Shown: positions 17,152 to 28,945 of the stretch, in pieces
How positions within the stretch are numbered: the first letter of the stretch is position 1
How the letters are laid out: every line of letters starts with the position of its first letter
Source of the DNA: Deferribacter desulfuricans SSM1
GTDB taxonomy: Bacteria > Chrysiogenota > Deferribacteres > Deferribacterales > Deferribacteraceae
DNA: 64,000 nucleotides
NCBI RefSeq assembly: GCF_000010985.1
Contig: NC_013939.1
Span: forward strand, 1,889,501-1,953,500
Reading direction: 5' to 3'
Notes under the pieces: model-generated
What the model saw: only the letters and a program-made list of their open reading frames with translations
The model's database searches: none
What the model was told of the DNA's origin: nothing
Position numbers and translations under genes: made by a program

Positions 17152-17183
17152 ATGTATAATAATACCCTTTTGAAATAAATTGT

Positions 17184-17222
17184 AAATAAAAAAAGCCATC
17201 TCGTTATTTCGAGATGGCTTTT
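17184..17222 (-). terminator. Intrinsic terminator of the tRNA operon
   Basis: A 13-base stem AAAAGCCATCTCG / CGAGATGGCTTTT, read on the minus strand, is followed by a T-rich run (17194-17184). It lies between the tRNA-Asp 3' end and smpB. Confidence 0.9.
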
Positions 17223-17225
17223 AAA

Positions 17226-17300
17226 CGGGGACGACGAGACTCGAACTCGCGACCTCCGGCTCGACAGGCCGGCGTTCTAACCAAACTGAACTACGCCCCC
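17226..17300 (-). tRNA. tRNA-Asp (anticodon GTC)
   Basis: Acceptor GGGGGCG / CGTCCCC with one G-U pair, D-arm with TAGTTCAG, anticodon loop CTGTCGA and T-arm GCGAG-TTCGAGT-CTCGT. The CCA is not encoded. Fourth in the Lys-Glu-Val-Asp cluster. Confidence 0.96.
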
Positions 17301-17306
17301 TGAAAA

Positions 17307-17379
17307 TGGGCGGTGCAGGGATCGAACCTACGACCCCCGGCTTGTAAGGCCGGTGCTCTCCCAGCTGAGCTAACCGCCC
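17307..17379 (-). tRNA. tRNA-Val (anticodon TAC)
   Basis: Acceptor GGGCGGT / ACCGCCC, D-arm TAGCTCAGC, anticodon loop CTTACAA and T-loop TTCGATC. Discriminator A; the CCA is not encoded. Confidence 0.96.
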
Positions 17380-17386
17380 ATATTCA

Positions 17387-17461
17387 CGTCCCCAGGGGGA
17401 TTTGAACCCCCGTTACCGGCTCGAAAGGCCGGTGTCCTAGGCCAGGCTAGACGATGGGGAC
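17387..17461 (-). tRNA. tRNA-Glu (anticodon TTC)
   Basis: Acceptor GTCCCCA / TGGGGAC, anticodon loop CTTTCGA in a CCGGC/GCCGG stem, T-arm GGGGG-TTCAAAT-CCCCC and discriminator G. The CCA is not encoded. Confidence 0.96.
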
Positions 17462-17466
17462 ATTAA

Positions 17467-17542
17467 TGGTGAGCCGTGCAGGCTTCGAACCTGCGACCCA
17501 CTGCTTAAAAGGCAGTTGCTCTACCTACTGAGCTAACGGCTC
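17467..17542 (-). tRNA. tRNA-Lys (anticodon TTT)
   Basis: Acceptor GAGCCGT / ACGGCTC, D-arm TAGCTCAG, anticodon loop CTTTTAA and T-loop TTCGAAG. Unlike the others in the cluster, the CCA is present in the DNA (17469-17467). It is the first gene of the operon. Confidence 0.96.
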
Positions 17543-17578
17543 ACTCTCAACATCAGCTATCTCGCTGACGGGATTTAG

Positions 17579-17607
17579 CTTATAACAAAACAATAAAATA
17601 AAGTCAA
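17579..17607 (-). promoter_or_regulatory. Promoter of the Lys-Glu-Val-Asp tRNA operon
   Basis: TTGACT (17607-17602), a 17-base spacer and TATAAG (17584-17579) on the minus strand. The leader before tRNA-Lys contains a TCAGC/GCTGA hairpin, likely removed during processing. Confidence 0.8.
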
Positions 17608-17625
17608 CAAATTTTTTCATCTTTT

Positions 17626-17808
17626 TTAAATTTTTTTATGCTTTGGAGTAAAATACAAACAATCTATTCCTGAACTTTTTTTCACTTCAAACATAGGTAA
17701 AACTTTAGATTTAAACCCTATTTTTTTACAACCATATGGATGCATTTTATCCCATGTAATAAAAAAATTTTTACAACTATAACAGGAAATCTTACCTTTA
17801 TTTTTCAA
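17626..17808 (-). CDS. Small four-cysteine protein of unknown function
   Basis: A 60-residue basic protein with Cys at positions 9, 12, 27 and 50. These are a CYSC pair, then GCKKIGFKSK, then GIDCLYF, arranged like a small metal-binding fold. I recall similar short proteins in other anaerobes with the conserved segment NFFITWDKMHPYGCK, sometimes mislabelled as uracil-DNA glycosylase, which this is far too short to be. The start appears to be a TTG overlapping the end of the upstream gene by 11 bases. The function is unknown. Confidence 0.7.
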   Translation of the reverse strand: MKNKGKISCYSCKNFFITWDKMHPYGCKKIGFKSKVLPMFEVKKSSGIDCLYFTPKHKKI

Positions 17809-18097
17809 TTTTACTCATTACAGATTCTACTTTTTTATCAAGTCCTGACTTTCTATCTCTTCTATAATCAATCTTAATCGAGATTGATATTCTATTACAG
17901 TCCTTTAATTCTTCTACTGCATCAGCTACAACATTCAAAACCTCTTTCAAATTTTCACCTTCAACAATTGTACCCATTGGAGTTAGTTGCCAATTAAAAC
18001 CACTCTCTTTAATTTTTTTAACTACTCTTGCTACATATTTTGAAACACTCTCTTCTTTACCTATCGGTGTAGCAGAAAAAAATACCATAGCACTCAT
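17798..18097 (-). CDS. MTH1187/YkoF-like (DUF77) thiamine-binding-type protein
   Basis: A 99-residue protein of the MTH1187 family (Thiamine_BP/DUF77). The pattern is VFFSATPIGKEESVSKYVARVVKKIKESG, then the strand WQLTPMGTIVEGE and a final SISIKIDYRRDRKSG. It has a ferredoxin-like fold and forms tetramers. Some members bind thiamine or its precursors, but the physiological role is not established. AGAGG precedes the ATG. It overlaps the next small Cys-containing gene and follows the methyltransferase gene by 17 bases. Confidence 0.88.
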   Translation of the reverse strand: MSAMVFFSATPIGKEESVSKYVARVVKKIKESGFNWQLTPMGTIVEGENLKEVLNVVADAVEELKDCNRISISIKIDYRRDRKSGLDKKVESVMSKIEK

Positions 18098-18114
18098 ATG
18101 CCACCTCTTATATT

Positions 18115-18810
18115 TTATTCTTTCAGCAGCATCTCAAATTCTTTGCTATTTTGAAATATAGGTGGTTCTATTTTAAGTTCAACCCCTGCATCTTTAATAA
18201 ATTCAATAAAAACGATTTTAGCTGACGATTTTTCATTAGGATGAAGAAACTGAATTCTTTTAGGCTCCAATCCATATTTCCTACCAAGATATATTGGTGT
18301 TACAAACAGATCTGCATCATAGCATATATAGAAATATCCCCTATTTTTAATGACACCTCTAACATAACTAAACAATTTATCAATTGGCATGAGATCATCA
18401 AATCTAGCTTGATTCTCGATATCGCTTTTACATATTCTTCCTTTTTTTCTATTACGATAAGGTGGATTACATATTACTAAATCATACATCCTATCAGGTT
18501 TAAATCTGAATATATCATTATTGTGTGGATAAATTTTATTTTCATATCTATTCATTTTTATTGTTTCAACTAAACATTCGTACATTACTTTATCAATCTC
18601 AACGGCATCAATACAATCTATATTAAACTGTTTAGCTAGCAATACAGAAAGTACACCACTTCCACTACCGATATCTAATGCATTTTTAAATATTTTGTTC
18701 TTATTAATAAATCTAAATAATAATGGAGAATCAACTGAAAATCTGAAACCATTTTTTGGCTGGACTATAAAAATATCTTTATAGATGATTGAATCTACAG
18801 TTTTATCCAT
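18115..18810 (-). CDS. tRNA1(Val) adenine-N6 methyltransferase-like (TrmN6/YfiC)
   Basis: A 231-residue N6-adenine methyltransferase. The N-terminus has the YfiC-like IVQPKNGFRFSVDSPLL. The SAM site is ALDIGSGSGVLSVLLA near residue 45, followed by AVEIDKVMYECL. The catalytic N/D-P-P-Y motif is LVICNPPYRN near residue 110. It probably methylates A37 of tRNA1(Val), as in E. coli, but other RNA or small targets are possible. The ATG lies directly after the ATP synthase terminator and has no clear ribosome site, so expression may come from read-through. Confidence 0.85.
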   Translation of the reverse strand: MDKTVDSIIYKDIFIVQPKNGFRFSVDSPLLFRFINKNKIFKNALDIGSGSGVLSVLLAKQFNIDCIDAVEIDKVMYECLVETIKMNRYENKIYPHNNDIFRFKPDRMYDLVICNPPYRNRKKGRICKSDIENQARFDDLMPIDKLFSYVRGVIKNRGYFYICYDADLFVTPIYLGRKYGLEPKRIQFLHPNEKSSAKIVFIEFIKDAGVELKIEPPIFQNSKEFEMLLKE

Positions 18811-18814
18811 ATAA

Positions 18815-18842
18815 ATAAAAAAAGCGGCTTAAAAAGCCGCTT
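18815..18842 (-). terminator. Intrinsic terminator of the ATP synthase operon
   Basis: On the minus strand AAGCGGC-TTTTTAA-GCCGCTT is followed by TTTTTATTT. The stem begins within the atpC stop codon, so the gene and its terminator overlap. Confidence 0.92.
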
Positions 18843-19257
18843 ATCTTTTATATCTCTCAGCTACAGAAACCCTTAGCAATTCTCTTTGTAATTGAGCTTC
18901 CACTTTTCTAAACTTAATTTCATCCTCTTTTCTAGCAGCTTCCAACGCTTTTTCAGCTTCCAGCTTTCTCCTGATAGCTTCTTCTAAGTCAATTTCTCTA
19001 CCAAGTTCTGCACTTTCAGCCAACACAGTTACAACATCATCAGATACTTCTAAAAATCCTCTATCCAGTGCAACATACTCCTCATTACCATCCTTTTTAT
19101 ATATAAGCTCACCAACACGTAAAGCAGTTAAAAATGGTGTATGCCCTGGTAAAATTCCAAAATCACCTTCTACACCAGGAGCAATCACCTCATCAACTTC
19201 ATCATTTAATAGTTCACGCTCTGGTGACACTAATATAAAGCGAAGTTTTTCAGCCAT
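18841..19257 (-). CDS. atpC: F1F0 ATP synthase epsilon subunit
   Basis: A 138-residue epsilon subunit of the F1 central stalk. The N-terminal beta sandwich shows KLRFILVSPERELLNDEVDEV and GDFGILPGHTPFLTAL. The C-terminal helical hairpin (EEAIRRKLEAEKALEAARK) is the auto-inhibitory part. Two adjacent ATGs exist (19260 and 19257). The second is better spaced from AGAGG in the end of atpD. It is the last gene of the cluster. Confidence 0.96.
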   Translation of the reverse strand: MAEKLRFILVSPERELLNDEVDEVIAPGVEGDFGILPGHTPFLTALRVGELIYKKDGNEEYVALDRGFLEVSDDVVTVLAESAELGREIDLEEAIRRKLEAEKALEAARKEDEIKFRKVEAQLQRELLRVSVAERYKR

Positions 19258-19259
19258 CA

Positions 19260-20684
<1,425 letters not shown>

Positions 20685-20687
20685 TCA

Positions 20688-21545
20688 TTATTTTAAAGCT
20701 TCTGCACCATTTACTATATCTAAAATTTCTTTTGTAATTGCAGCCTGACGGGCTTTGTTAAAGCTAAGAACAAGCTTATCTATGAGTTCACCAGCATTTC
20801 TTGTAGCATTATCCATTGCAGCCATTCTCGCACCATGCTCACCTGCTGTGGACTCAAGCAAAGCTCTAAATATTGTAAAATTAATATATTTTGGCATAAT
20901 ATTATTTAAAAGAATATCTGGTTTTGGTTCATATAAATAATCTATCAAAACTTCATCTTCAGTTTTTTCAAAAACAAGAGGTAATATCTTTACAACTCTT
21001 GGAACATGATAAACTATAGATTTAAATTCGTTATATAAGATATATACCTCATCAAACTTTTCTTCTAAAAAGTTATTAACTATGGTCTCACCAATTTTTA
21101 CAGCATCATCAAATGTAACTCTTCCCCCAAAGCTGGTATATTTCTCTAAAATATCAACATCCCTTTTTCTGAAGAAGTCATAACCCCTTCTTCCAACACA
21201 TATAAGCTTAACTTCTTTATCTTGATTCTCTTCAATAAATTTATTTGCAGCTTTTATGACATTTGCATTAAAGGCACCACAAAGCCCTCTATCTGATGTA
21301 AACATCACAAGACATACAGAATTCACATTCTCTTTAGCTTTAAGGAAAGGGTGTAGCTCAGGATTCACCCTTTTCCCTATTGATGTAACAACATCATATA
21401 TTTTGTTTGCATATGGTCTCGCAGCTTCCATAGCTTCTTGAGCTCTTCTCAATTTTGCTGCAGAAACCATTTTCATAGCTTTAGTTATTTTTTGTGTACT
21501 TTTAACCGAAGCAATTTTCCTTTTAATATCCCTCATCCCGGGCAT
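20688..21545 (-). CDS. atpG: F1F0 ATP synthase gamma subunit
   Basis: 285 residues, normal length. The N-terminal coiled-coil helix reads RDIKRKIASVKSTQKITKAMKMVSAAKLR. The C-terminal helix holds ARMAAMDNATRNAGELIDKL, the family signature. The Rossmann-like middle has MFTSDRGLCGAFNA. The subunit is the rotating shaft between alpha3beta3 and the c-ring. It sits between atpA and atpD as in most bacteria. Confidence 0.98.
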   Translation of the reverse strand: MPGMRDIKRKIASVKSTQKITKAMKMVSAAKLRRAQEAMEAARPYANKIYDVVTSIGKRVNPELHPFLKAKENVNSVCLVMFTSDRGLCGAFNANVIKAANKFIEENQDKEVKLICVGRRGYDFFRKRDVDILEKYTSFGGRVTFDDAVKIGETIVNNFLEEKFDEVYILYNEFKSIVYHVPRVVKILPLVFEKTEDEVLIDYLYEPKPDILLNNIMPKYINFTIFRALLESTAGEHGARMAAMDNATRNAGELIDKLVLSFNKARQAAITKEILDIVNGAEALK

Positions 21546-21558
21546 TATAATCTCCTAA

Positions 21559-23067
21559 TTAAGCATTAAACTGCTTTTTAAATTCTTCAACAGCAGCTTT
21601 CATTTTATTAGTTAAATCATCATCTAAAGCTTTTTTAGTCCTTATATCTTCTAAAATATCAGGTTTATTTGTTTTCACATAATTTGTAAATTCTTTTTCA
21701 AATCTCTGGATACTTTTTGTTGGGATATCATCTAAATAACCATTTACACCTGTAAATATGATAAGTACCTGCTCTTCTACTGGAACTGGCTGATACTGAC
21801 CTTGCTTTAATATCTCAACAAGCTTTTCACCTCTGTTTAACTGTGCTCTAGTAGCTGCATCAAGGTCACTACCAAACTGAGCAAAAGCAGCAAGCTCTCT
21901 ATACTGAGCAAGATCAAGTCTTAATCTACCAGCAACCTGTTTCATAGCTTTTATTTGAGCAGAACCACCAACCCTTGATACTGAAAGACCAACGTTAACC
22001 GCCGGTCTGATACCAGCATAAAATAAATCTGTTTCTAGGTATATCTGACCATCAGTAATTGAAATAACGTTTGTTGGAATATATGCAGAAACGTCACCAG
22101 CTTGTGTTTCAATAATAGGCAGAGCTGTTAAAGAACCAGCCCCGTTTTCATCATTAAATTTTGCTGCTCTTTCAAGAAGCCTTGAGTGTAAGTAAAAAAC
22201 ATCACCAGGATAAGCTTCCCTACCAGGAGGTCTTCTAAGCAACAAAGACATCTGCCTGTAAGCAGTAGCATGTTTTGACAAGTCATCATATATCAAAAGT
22301 GCATGCTGACCTCTATCTCTAAAATATTCACCCATTGTACAACCAGCAAAAGGAGCAATAAACTGTAGTGGCGCAGGGTCACTGGCTGTAGCAGCAACAA
22401 TTATAGTATAATCCATAGCTCCATGTTTTTCTAATGTATCAACCACCCTTGCAACAGTTGATCTTTTTTGACCAATAGCCACATAAACACAAATAACATT
22501 TTGTCCTTTTTGATTTATAATAGTATCAATAGCAACAGCTGTTTTACCAGTTTGTCTGTCACCAATAATTAATTCCCTCTGCCCTCTACCTATAGGTATC
22601 ATAGAGTCAATCGCTTTGATACCTGTTTGCAAAGGCTCGTGAACAGGCTTCCTTTTAACAATACCAGGAGCAATCTTTTCAATAACATCGTACTCTTTCG
22701 CATCGATAGGACCTTTACCGTCAATAGGCTGCCCTAGAGGGTTAACTACCCTTCCAACTAGCTCTGGCCCAACTGGTACCGATGCAATTCTACCAGTCCT
22801 TTTAACAATATCACCCTCTTTAATATGCTCGTATTCCCCCATGATAACAATACCAACGTTATCCTCTTCAAGGTTAAACACAATACCATATACTCCACCT
22901 GAAAGCTCAACAAGCTCCCCAGCCATTGCATTATCAAGACCATATACTTTCGCAATACCATCACCGGCACTTAAAACCGTACCGATCTCCTCCATCTCGG
23001 CTTTTTGCTCAAAGTTCTCAATCTGTTCTTTGATAATTTTACTTATCTCTTCAGCTCTTATCTGCAT
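21559..23067 (-). CDS. atpA: F1F0 ATP synthase alpha subunit
   Basis: 502 residues. The non-catalytic nucleotide site shows [13 protein letters not shown] near residue 170, and the alpha signature [25 protein letters not shown] near residue 280. The N-terminal beta barrel begins after the [14 protein letters not shown] helix that contacts delta. The Arg finger region [10 protein letters not shown] is intact. It is followed by atpG after 13 bases. Confidence 0.98.
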   Translation of the reverse strand: MQIRAEEISKIIKEQIENFEQKAEMEEIGTVLSAGDGIAKVYGLDNAMAGELVELSGGVYGIVFNLEEDNVGIVIMGEYEHIKEGDIVKRTGRIASVPVGPELVGRVVNPLGQPIDGKGPIDAKEYDVIEKIAPGIVKRKPVHEPLQTGIKAIDSMIPIGRGQRELIIGDRQTGKTAVAIDTIINQKGQNVICVYVAIGQKRSTVARVVDTLEKHGAMDYTIIVAATASDPAPLQFIAPFAGCTMGEYFRDRGQHALLIYDDLSKHATAYRQMSLLLRRPPGREAYPGDVFYLHSRLLERAAKFNDENGAGSLTALPIIETQAGDVSAYIPTNVISITDGQIYLETDLFYAGIRPAVNVGLSVSRVGGSAQIKAMKQVAGRLRLDLAQYRELAAFAQFGSDLDAATRAQLNRGEKLVEILKQGQYQPVPVEEQVLIIFTGVNGYLDDIPTKSIQRFEKEFTNYVKTNKPDILEDIRTKKALDDDLTNKMKAAVEEFKKQFNA

Positions 23068-23091
23068 ATAGCTTAACTCCTTCTTATTAAT

Positions 23092-23634
23092 TTATATTTT
23101 TAACAATACATCTTTTAATCTTTTAAGTTGTCCTGCTATACTTACATCATACAAATCGCTTTTCACCTGAGCAATAAAACCACCCAAAATATCTTTTTCC
23201 ACCTCAATATTCAGATTAACCTTTTTAGCTGTAACCCTCTCAAGTGCACTTTTTATTTCGTTCTTTATCCTATCATCATATTCATCTGCCACCTTAACAT
23301 AGGCATCAACTTCACCTTTTTCTTCCATCAACAAGTATCTATAATAAGAATAAATCTCCACCAAAAGATTTAACCTGCCTTTTTCGATTAATATCATCAT
23401 AAAATTGTAAAGGGCCTCAGAAATCTTACCATCATCAAAAAGTTTTTTAAATACTTTCTCTTTATCCTCTTTTTTGATTAACGGATTTTTTACAAACTGT
23501 TTAAAATCTTCAGATGTTTCAAATAATTCTACCAACCCTTTCAATTCATCTAAAACGGTATCTATAATCCCTTTCTCTTTTGCATAATCGAAAAGAGCAC
23601 TAGCATATCTTTTAGCAACAGCCGTAACTATCAA
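23092..23634 (-). CDS. atpH: F1F0 ATP synthase delta subunit
   Basis: 180 residues, a peripheral-stalk subunit that caps alpha3beta3. The N-terminal helical domain begins VAKRYASALFDYAKEKG. The C-terminal signature VNLNIEVEKDILGGFIAQVKSDLYD ends in the conserved SIAGQLKRL. It overlaps atpF by 4 bases. Confidence 0.96.
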   Translation of the reverse strand: MIVTAVAKRYASALFDYAKEKGIIDTVLDELKGLVELFETSEDFKQFVKNPLIKKEDKEKVFKKLFDDGKISEALYNFMMILIEKGRLNLLVEIYSYYRYLLMEEKGEVDAYVKVADEYDDRIKNEIKSALERVTAKKVNLNIEVEKDILGGFIAQVKSDLYDVSIAGQLKRLKDVLLKI

Positions 23635-24206
23635 TTTTGCACCTCTAACATCTTAATATATTTTTCAGCTATTTTCTCTTTTGTTTCTTTATCTAATGTA
23701 CTATTTAGCCTTTCCTCAGCCAATTTTATTGCCAAATCAACAGTCAACGCTTTCAGCTCCTCTTTAGCCTTAACCACCTCAGATTCGATAAGGTTTTCTG
23801 CAAACTTCTTTAATTTTTCAATATTTTTCTCAGCATCTTCCAATATCAACTCTTTCTCTTTTTCTACAGCATCCATAGCTCTTTTCTTCATCTCCTCGAG
23901 CTCTTTTTCCATTGAAGAAAGTTTACTTTTATAATTATTTAACTCTTTTTCTGCCTCAGCTTTAGCTCTTTCTGCTTCTTCTATCGCCTTTTTAATTTCA
24001 TCTGTTCTGTTAACCAAAAGATTCTTGACTGGATTCTTTAATAGCTTAATTAATATAAAAGCAAATACTATAAAAGTAATAAATCTCCAGGTAAAATCCT
24101 TTACTAAATTAACCCCATGTTCACCTTCATTTGCATAAACTAAGGTTGTAATTAATATAAAATTCAGTACAAAAAATAACCTCTTCACAAAAATCCTCCT
24201 AAGCAA
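23631..24206 (-). CDS. atpF: F1F0 ATP synthase b subunit
   Basis: 191 residues. Besides the usual membrane helix (FITFIVFAFILIKLL, about residues 40-55), it has an extra N-terminal hydrophobic stretch (RLFFVLNFILITTLVYA) that looks like a signal peptide, giving a longer N-terminus than the E. coli b subunit. The rest is a long charged coiled coil (EAERAKAEAEKELNNYK onward). Such signal-like extensions occur in b subunits of several anaerobic phyla. It starts inside the end of the b' gene (8-base overlap). Confidence 0.94.
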   Translation of the reverse strand: MLRRIFVKRLFFVLNFILITTLVYANEGEHGVNLVKDFTWRFITFIVFAFILIKLLKNPVKNLLVNRTDEIKKAIEEAERAKAEAEKELNNYKSKLSSMEKELEEMKKRAMDAVEKEKELILEDAEKNIEKLKKFAENLIESEVVKAKEELKALTVDLAIKLAEERLNSTLDKETKEKIAEKYIKMLEVQN

Positions 24207-24621
24207 CCTTAATAATCTTATCCAATATCATTTCAGAAAGTTTCTTAGCTTCAGCTTCAAGCTCTACTTTAGCCTTCTCTTTTTCTATCTCAATCTGCTT
24301 TCTTGCATCTTCAACTTTTTTATCCAATTCACTTTTTACTTTTGAAACCTTTTCTGTTGCTTCGTTTATAGCTTCCTGCCTAATTTTATTCTGATATTCA
24401 GAAATCTCTTTTTTTACATTCAACATTTTTTCTTCATATTCACTTTTGAGTCTTTCAACCTCTTTAAGCATCTCTGCTGCACTTTTTTGCAACTCCTTTA
24501 TTCTAGAATCCCTTCTTTCAATCGTACCAATAACGGGATCATAAATAAGTTTTTTACCAATGATAAGAATCAGTAAGAAGTTGATAACCTGCAAAAACAG
24601 TGTAAAATCTAAATTTATCAT
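24199..24621 (-). CDS. atpF2: F1F0 ATP synthase b' subunit
   Basis: 140 residues: one membrane helix (FLQVINFLLILIIGKKLIY), the IGTIERRDSRIKEL turn, and a long coiled coil rich in Glu/Lys. With the following b gene it forms the b-b' heterodimer of the peripheral stalk, as in photosynthetic bacteria and many anaerobes. GGGAGG precedes the ATG. It is the first gene of the cluster. Subunits a and c are not in this window. Confidence 0.93.
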   Translation of the reverse strand: MINLDFTLFLQVINFLLILIIGKKLIYDPVIGTIERRDSRIKELQKSAAEMLKEVERLKSEYEEKMLNVKKEISEYQNKIRQEAINEATEKVSKVKSELDKKVEDARKQIEIEKEKAKVELEAEAKKLSEMILDKIIKVA

Positions 24622-24685
24622 TTTCCCTCCCGATCAAGCTTCTAAAAAGATTGTATACTGTACACAATAACTAAATGTTTTGAAA

Positions 24686-24714
24686 CTCATACCAAAACAA
24701 TCATATATTGTCAA
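24686..24714 (-). promoter_or_regulatory. Promoter of the ATP synthase operon
   Basis: A perfect TTGACA (24714-24709), a 17-base spacer and TATGAG (24691-24686) on the minus strand lie 65 bases before the b' ATG. Confidence 0.65.
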
Positions 24715-24744
24715 CGATTTTTTTTACTAATATAAAACAATATT

Positions 24745-25899
24745 TTATGATTTTAGCGCTTCTATACCCGGTAAGCTTCCATATTCAATATATTCAAGAG
24801 AAGCTCCTCCACCCGTAGATATATGATCAATCTTATCAGCACAACCAGCTTTTTTAACAGCACTTACAGAATCACCACCTCCGACTACCGTTGTAGCATC
24901 AATCTCAGCAAGTATTTTGGCAATACTGAATGTCCCTTCAGAAAATTGTGATTTTTCAAAAACACCCATTGGGCCATTCCATAACACTGTTTTACTAACC
25001 TCAAGAACTTCTCTATATTTCAATATTGTTTTTTTACCTATATCCAATCCCATTTTATTCTCTGGAATTTCAATATTATCTATATATTCTGGCTCCCCAT
25101 CTAAACTATCAGACACAATATGATCTAAAGGTAAATAAATAGAAACACCTCTTTCTTTCGCTTTATCTAAGATCTCATTTGCAACCTCAAGGTAATCATC
25201 CTCAACCAATGAGTTCCCCACATTATAACCCATACTCTTTAAGAAAGTATATGCCATAGCACCACCAATAAGTATATTATCAACTAAAGCTAAAAGGCTT
25301 CTTAAAACACCTATTTTATCACTTACTTTAGCTCCACCGATAATTGTTGTAAAAGGTCTTTCAGGTGATTTTAATAGCTTTTCAAAATATCTTACCTCTT
25401 TCTCTATTAAGAATCCTGCACATTTTTCATCAACACTTTTAGGTAAACCATAAACTGAAGCATGTTTCCTATGACAAGTACCAAAAGCATCATTAACATA
25501 AATATCTGTAAACTTTCTTAGTTCATTAATAAAAACTTCATCATTTTTCTCTTCACCTTTGTAAAATCTAAGGTTTTCAAGTAAAACTATATCACCGCTT
25601 TCCATTTTTTCTACGTAATTAATAACCTTTTCACCAATACAATCATCAATAAAAGGGATACCCAAATACTCGGCAACAGGTTTTAGTGAAAATTCAGACT
25701 TTCTCTCCCCTTTAGGTCTACCAAGGTGGCTTGCTAATATAACCTTTCCCCCACGCTCTTTTATATAATTTACAGTTGGTAACGCCTCTTTAACTCTTGT
25801 ATCATCTTGAATCACACCATCTTTAATGGGCACATTAAAATCCACACGTAAAAATACCTTTTGACCTTCAAAATCCATATCTTTTACGTTCTTAACCAT
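24745..25899 (-). CDS. pgk: Phosphoglycerate kinase
   Basis: 384 residues, a little shorter than the usual 390-400. It converts 1,3-bisphosphoglycerate and ADP to 3-phosphoglycerate and ATP. Signatures are VFLRVDFNVPIKDG near residue 15, ASHLGRPKGE, the ENLRFYKGEEKN stretch, TIIGGAKVSDKIGVL, the nucleotide site VLWNGPMGVFE, and TVVGGGDSVSAVKK with TGGGASLEY at the C-terminus. It lies 67 bases after gap with a terminator between them, so it may be attenuated or have its own start. Confidence 0.98.
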   Translation of the reverse strand: MVKNVKDMDFEGQKVFLRVDFNVPIKDGVIQDDTRVKEALPTVNYIKERGGKVILASHLGRPKGERKSEFSLKPVAEYLGIPFIDDCIGEKVINYVEKMESGDIVLLENLRFYKGEEKNDEVFINELRKFTDIYVNDAFGTCHRKHASVYGLPKSVDEKCAGFLIEKEVRYFEKLLKSPERPFTTIIGGAKVSDKIGVLRSLLALVDNILIGGAMAYTFLKSMGYNVGNSLVEDDYLEVANEILDKAKERGVSIYLPLDHIVSDSLDGEPEYIDNIEIPENKMGLDIGKKTILKYREVLEVSKTVLWNGPMGVFEKSQFSEGTFSIAKILAEIDATTVVGGGDSVSAVKKAGCADKIDHISTGGGASLEYIEYGSLPGIEALKS

Positions 25900-25933
25900 T
25901 TTAACTCCCTCCGTAAGAAAATTAATGTAACAA

Positions 25934-25960
25934 TAAAAAAAGGGGCAAGCGCCCCTTTTT
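25934..25960 (-). terminator. Terminator or attenuator between gap and pgk
   Basis: The GGGGC-AAGC-GCCCC stem is extended by A/T pairs and followed, on the minus strand, by seven T (25940-25934). It would end or attenuate transcription leaving gap before pgk. Confidence 0.85.
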
Positions 25961-25966
25961 GCATTC

Positions 25967-28279
<2,313 letters not shown>

Positions 28280-28283
<4 letters not shown>

Positions 28284-28945
28284 ATAGGTTTCCCTTTTGT
28301 GAGGCAAAACACATCCACTTTTTTTGCACCATTTTTTAATAAAACTTTAGAACATTCATTTATTGTGGCACCTGTAGTCATTATATCATCAACTAGTAAT
28401 ATTTTCAAACCTTTTAAATTTGCTTTAGCTTTAAAAGCTCCAGAGATATTTTTTATCCTTTCATGCTTTTTGCATCTCCATTGGTATTTTGTATTCTTTA
28501 CTCTTTTTAATAACAACTTATATTTTATACCATATTTTTTAGATAAAATTTTTGAGATTAAATATGCAGGTTGTATAATGCGTCTAAATTTACGAGTGAA
28601 ATGTGCAGGAACAGGTGTGATATAGTCATAGTCTCCAGGTATATCAACATTACTCAGCAAAAACTCAAAAACACTTTTATACTTTAAACCATAATGAAAC
28701 TTCACATACTTCATGAAGTTACGCATAACACTATTGTACCAGTAAACAATGTACATTTGTTCATAATATTTTTGACTTAAACAGTTTTTACAAAATTTGG
28801 ATTCTACTTCTAAAGGATAACCACAGGAATTACATCTAAAGACAATCTGTTCAAAAGAGTTAAAGCACCTATTGCACAAAATATCTCTAAAATTTATTTG
28901 ACAACCACATACCAAACACTCAGCATAAAATATTTCATTTAGCAA
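28280..28945 (-). CDS. comF: ComF-family phosphoribosyltransferase-like protein
   Basis: 221 residues. The N-terminus has paired Cys motifs (CLVCGCQINFRDILCNRC and FRCNSCGYPLE, then CKNC) forming zinc sites. The C-terminal half is a type I phosphoribosyltransferase domain with the PRPP loop ILLVDDIMTTGATINE. ComF proteins take part in DNA uptake or recombination in some bacteria and bind PriA. The start is TTG, 11 bases inside the end of gpmI. The stop overlaps the next start by ATGA. Confidence 0.9.

Noticed and set aside
16311-17542. tRNA/tmRNA cluster considered as a site of a genomic island
   Set aside because: No integrase, no direct repeat of a tRNA 3' end that I could find, and flanking genes are core; only a possible remnant near ssrA is reported.
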